This document shows positions 61,455 to 64,000 of a stretch of 64,000 nt of DNA, piece after piece. The stretch covers positions 186,001-250,000 of the forward strand of contig NZ_CAADFC020000008.1 in assembly GCF_900696085.1 (NCBI RefSeq). Direction: 5' to 3'. A program made the translations under genes and the position numbers. Under the pieces are notes generated by a model, which was not told the origin of the DNA, did not search any database, and saw nothing but the letters and a program-made list of their open reading frames with translations. This stretch comes from Bradyrhizobium ivorense. GTDB taxonomy: Bacteria; Pseudomonadota; Alphaproteobacteria; Rhizobiales; Xanthobacteraceae. How positions within the stretch are numbered: position 1 is the stretch's first letter; each line of letters begins with the position of its first letter.

Positions 61455-62558
61455 ATGACTTCAGCCAATCCGGACATGACCATCCGTGACATCAGCGTGA
61501 CGATGCTGCGGCTGCCCTGGGCGGATGATCCCTGGCTGAAGGGCGCAGCGCTCGGCGACACCCGCGACATCCTGATTTGCGACGTCGAGACGGCGGGCGG
61601 CATCACCGGCATGGGATATCTGTTCGTGTTCCGTCCGGCGATGAAGTCGATTGCCGCCTGCCTCGACGAATGCATCATCCCACGCGTCAAGGGCAAGGAC
61701 GCCACCGCCATCGAAGCGATCTGGCGCGACCTCTGGACCGCGACGATGACCTATGGCCGCGGCGGCATCGCCGCGATGGCGATGTCGGCGCTCGACATCG
61801 CGCTGTGGGACGCGGTCGGCAAGCGCGCCGGCCTGCCGCTGCACCGGCTGTGGGGGCACTATCGCTCGCAAATCCCGGTTTACGGCTCCGGCTGCTTCCG
61901 CGGCGCCGGCGGCGACGGCATGATCGAGAAGGCGCTGCATTTCGTCAAACAAGGCTACAAGGCGATCAAGATGCAGGTCGCGCATGTCCACACCCCCGCG
62001 CAGGACCTCGACAATGTGCGCCGCATGCGCGAGGCGCTCGGTCCCGACATCGACATCATGATCGACGTCAACATGGGCTGGAGCGCCGATCTCGCCATCG
62101 AGATGGGGCGCAAGTTCGAAAAATACGACATCTACTGGCTCGAGGAGCCGGTACCGGCCGATGACTTCGCCGGCTACCAGCGCATCGCCGCCGCGCTCGA
62201 CATGCGCGTGGTCGGCGGCGAGACCCATTTCACGCGTTACGATCTGCGGCCGTTCTTCCTCAATCCCTGCCTGCCGATCCTGCAGCCCGACCCGATGCGC
62301 GGCGGCATGACCGACCTGCGCAAGATCGCGGCGCTTGCCGACACCTGGGGCGTCACCATCGCACCGCATCTGTTTCCCGAGCTGAACGTGCACCTCCTGG
62401 CCTCGATCCCGAACGGCATCTGGTGCGAGAACATGGCGCTGATCGACGATCTCTGGGTCGATCCGCCCGCGATCAGGGGCGGCATGATCACGGCGCCGGA
62501 GCGGCCGGGGCATGGGCTAAGATTCAAGGACGAGGTGCTGAAGTTCAGGATCCAGTAG
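61455..62558 (+). CDS. Enolase-superfamily (mandelate racemase/muconate lactonizing) protein
   Basis: 367 residues. The capping domain precedes a barrel with the second Lys region YKAIKMQVAH, metal ligands in IMIDVNMGW, YWLEEPVP and VVGGETHF, and the late His in APHLFPE. These are the ligands and acid/base of the superfamily. Most likely a sugar-acid dehydratase or racemase, but the subgroup is uncertain. CAGGGAGA before the ATG at 61455 sets the start. It lies 68 bp upstream of the cupin gene in the same direction. Confidence 0.88.
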   Translation: MTSANPDMTIRDISVTMLRLPWADDPWLKGAALGDTRDILICDVETAGGITGMGYLFVFRPAMKSIAACLDECIIPRVKGKDATAIEAIWRDLWTATMTYGRGGIAAMAMSALDIALWDAVGKRAGLPLHRLWGHYRSQIPVYGSGCFRGAGGDGMIEKALHFVKQGYKAIKMQVAHVHTPAQDLDNVRRMREALGPDIDIMIDVNMGWSADLAIEMGRKFEKYDIYWLEEPVPADDFAGYQRIAAALDMRVVGGETHFTRYDLRPFFLNPCLPILQPDPMRGGMTDLRKIAALADTWGVTIAPHLFPELNVHLLASIPNGIWCENMALIDDLWVDPPAIRGGMITAPERPGHGLRFKDEVLKFRIQ

Positions 62559-62626
62559 GAACCGGCCTTCGGACAGACGATTTGGTCTGTGCGAAGATCA
62601 GTTCGTTCAAACGCCGGAGAGCTGCC

Positions 62627-63178
62627 ATGTCCGTCGTCCGTGCCGATAGCAATCCCCTGACCATCGTGTTTCAGGACGACGGCCTGGTGCCGAACAATCC
62701 GATGCCGTTCCTGGTCTACAAGGGCGCGGTCGACGTCGGCAAAGATCCCGAAGCCACGATCGAGCGGTTGTTCGGCAGCCATGGCTGGGGTGCGATGTGG
62801 CGCAACGGCGTCTACGACTATGCGCATTATCACGCCACCGTGCATGAGGTGCTCGGCGTCGCCCGCGGCAGTGCCCGCGTGCAGTTCGGCGGCGCGCACG
62901 GTCGGGCGCTTCAGATCGCGGCCGGCGACGTCGCGATCCTTCCCGCCGGCACCGGGCATCAATGCCTGTCGGCGAGCGACGATTTTTCCGTTGTCGGCGC
63001 CTATCCGCCGGGGCCGCCGATGGATCTGCAGCGGCCGACGCCGGAGAACCACGCGAGGGCGCTGAAGACGATTCCGCTGGTCGCAATCCCCGCGACCGAT
63101 CCGGTGATGGGCAAGGACGGCCCGCTGGTGCGGCTGTGGAAGCAAGTCCGTCGGCCCGGCGAAAGCCGCAGCCCGTGA
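62627..63178 (+). CDS. Cupin-domain protein
   Basis: 183 residues. A cupin barrel is suggested by HYHATVHEVLGVARGSARVQ (motif 1) and AGDVAILPAGTGHQCLSASD (motif 2). The C-terminal part has PPGPPMDLQRPTPENHARA. No substrate is known; it may assist the sugar-acid enzyme gene upstream. CGGAGAG lies before the ATG at 62627. Confidence 0.83.
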   Translation: MSVVRADSNPLTIVFQDDGLVPNNPMPFLVYKGAVDVGKDPEATIERLFGSHGWGAMWRNGVYDYAHYHATVHEVLGVARGSARVQFGGAHGRALQIAAGDVAILPAGTGHQCLSASDDFSVVGAYPPGPPMDLQRPTPENHARALKTIPLVAIPATDPVMGKDGPLVRLWKQVRRPGESRSP

Positions 63179-63237
63179 GCACACAGGGCTATCCCAGGGG
63201 CCGGACTCCAATAATGGCGAAAACAACCCCATGCAAA

Positions 63238-63262
63238 GTAGCCGGCGGCTGCCGCCGGCTAC
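63238..63262. other. Perfect hairpin after the cupin gene
   Basis: TAGCCGGCGGC-TG-CCGCCGGCTA, followed by no T-run on the plus strand. On the minus strand it is followed by CTTTGC. It may slow transcription but is not a classical terminator. Confidence 0.5.
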
Positions 63263-63281
63263 CGCGGCTCGAGAAGGCGAC

Positions 63282-63311
63282 TTGACACGTCGGGCAAGTC
63301 AGGGGTAATAT
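63282..63311 (+). promoter_or_regulatory. Orphan sigma-70-like promoter
   Basis: TTGACA (63282-63287), 18-bp spacer, TAATAT (63306-63311), in an AT-rich island. No plus-strand gene follows; the next gene is dps on the opposite strand. It may be a relic or drive a small RNA. Confidence 0.4.
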
Positions 63312-63339
63312 TCCAATATTCCGAAGTTGTATAAATTCG

Positions 63340-63527
63340 TAGCCCGGATGGAGCGCAACGCAATCCGGGAACGGCATTTCCGCGGATTGACGATCTTCCC
63401 TTCTCCCCTTGTGGGAGAAGGTGGCGCGGACGCAGTCCGCGACGGATGAGGGGTTTCTATCCGCGGAGACATACCCCTCACCCGGCGCCTTCGGCGCCAC
63501 CCTCTCCCACAAGGGGAGAGGGTGAAT
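63340..63527. repeat. AGCCCGGATG half-repeat and CCTCTCCC-type repeats
   Basis: TAGCCCGGATGGAGCGCAAC at 63340, then CTTCTCCCCTTGTGGGAGAA and CACCCTCTCCCACAAGGGGA with GGGTGAGGGG-type flanks. They lie between the cupin gene and dps; no gene is seen. Confidence 0.75.
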
Positions 63528-63528
63528 T

Positions 63529-64000
63529 CTACGCCGCGTTGCTGCCTTCCTGGCGGCTGGCCTCGAACAGGAACCAGGTGCGGCGCTCGGTCTCGTCGAT
63601 GAAGGTTTCCAAAAGACCCGCGGTGCCGGAATCCTCGTGATCGTCGGCGACCTTGTGCGCCTTGCGCATCGCGGCGGCCATGTGCTTGTTGTCTTCCATC
63701 AGTTCGCGCAGCATCTCGCGCGGCGGGACGTAGTCCTCGTCATTGTCCTTGATGGTCTGGTGCCTGGCGATATCGCCGATCGACTTCAGCGTGGCGCCGC
63801 CGAGCTTGCGCACCCGCTCCGCGAGCTGGTCGGTGGTGGCGAAGATCGCGTCCGACTGCTCGTCCAGCAACAGATGGTAATCATGGAAATGCCGGCCGCT
63901 GACGTGCCAGTGGAAATTCTTGGTCTTGAGGTAGAGCGCGAAAGCGTCGGCCAGAAGCGTGTTGAGCGAGGCCGAAACCGTGTCCACCGCGGCCTGCGGC
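63529..64000 (-). CDS. dps: Dps-family ferritin-like protein (5' end outside window)
   Basis: 157 visible codons, open to the window edge; the true start is probably upstream, since family members have a longer N-terminus. The ferroxidase site is intact: LKTKNFHWHVSGRHFHDYHL and DEQSDAIFATTDQLAERVR hold the His, Asp and Glu ligands. Dps forms 12-mers that store iron and protect DNA under starvation or peroxide. A GTG at 63987 could be an internal start but is less likely. Confidence 0.93.
   Translation of the reverse strand, partial: PQAAVDTVSASLNTLLADAFALYLKTKNFHWHVSGRHFHDYHLLLDEQSDAIFATTDQLAERVRKLGGATLKSIGDIARHQTIKDNDEDYVPPREMLRELMEDNKHMAAAMRKAHKVADDHEDSGTAGLLETFIDETERRTWFLFEASRQEGSNAA

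Overview
The window is about 64 kb of GC-rich alphaproteobacterial chromosome. It is most likely Bradyrhizobium or a close Nitrobacteraceae relative. I infer this from the strong GC bias in third codon positions, an rpoH next to an RluA-type gene, a dnaG/rpoD pair whose primase lacks zinc ligands, and many short dispersed intergenic repeats of the kind common in that genus (CCTCTCCC stem-loops, 'tcattgcgagg' elements, 'agcccggatg' elements). I found no tRNA, rRNA, CRISPR array, transposase or phage gene. The window opens inside an RluA-type pseudouridine synthase gene and closes inside a dps gene.

Layout. 1-11.7 kb: rpoH, cell-wall enzymes (L,D-transpeptidase, amidase, lytic transglycosylase), a diguanylate cyclase, a 23-residue Lys/Ala peptide gene, a LysE exporter behind a truncated hydrolase gene, a single-domain response regulator, an SDR, an FRG-domain protein and an AT-richer gene of unknown function. 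11.7-17.4 kb: small enzymes, a large secreted TPR-CHAT protein and a cupin. 17.7-22.2 kb: rpoD and dnaG. 22.5-28.7 kb: a chlorite-dismutase-family protein, then an IclR regulator divergent from a five-gene overlapping operon in terephthalate-catabolic (tph) order. It encodes oxygenase alpha and beta, a PdxA-type dehydrogenase, a reductase and a TctC-type binding protein. A perfect dyad lies between regulator and operon.

28.7-34 kb: a gamma-glutamylcyclotransferase-like protein, two transglutaminase-like proteins, an N-formylglutamate amidohydrolase-like protein, a Ddl-like ATP-grasp ligase and a zinc metallopeptidase. All act on peptide, gamma-glutamyl or amide bonds. This is my best candidate for an undescribed system. 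34.4-38.1 kb: an AraC regulator with an atypical SDR, a DUF6894-type protein, a LysR gene remnant and a PepSY membrane protein. 38.5-45.2 kb: a ketone-body or acetoacetate operon (SDR, 3-hydroxybutyrate dehydrogenase, patatin, acetoacetate decarboxylase, NDH-2-like flavoprotein) with an AraC gene transcribed away from it. 45.2-49.5 kb: a TetR regulator under a perfect 10-bp-arm dyad, coupled to a molybdenum hydroxylase with a fused [2Fe-2S]+Mo subunit. 49.7-52.8 kb: a LysE exporter, an exported protein and an LVIVD-repeat protein. 52.8-54.6 kb: an ArsR regulator and three tandem SRPBCC genes, with a dyad inside the promoter and an apparently leaderless start.

54.9-64 kb: a membrane protein, an NTF2-like protein, a MarR regulator, an acyl-CoA synthetase, GatB/YqeY, an alpha/beta hydrolase, carA, a thioesterase, an enolase-superfamily enzyme, a cupin and Dps. 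Housekeeping genes (rpoH, rpoD/dnaG, yqeY/carA, dps) frame about 36 kb of mostly accessory catabolic modules, each with its own local regulator.
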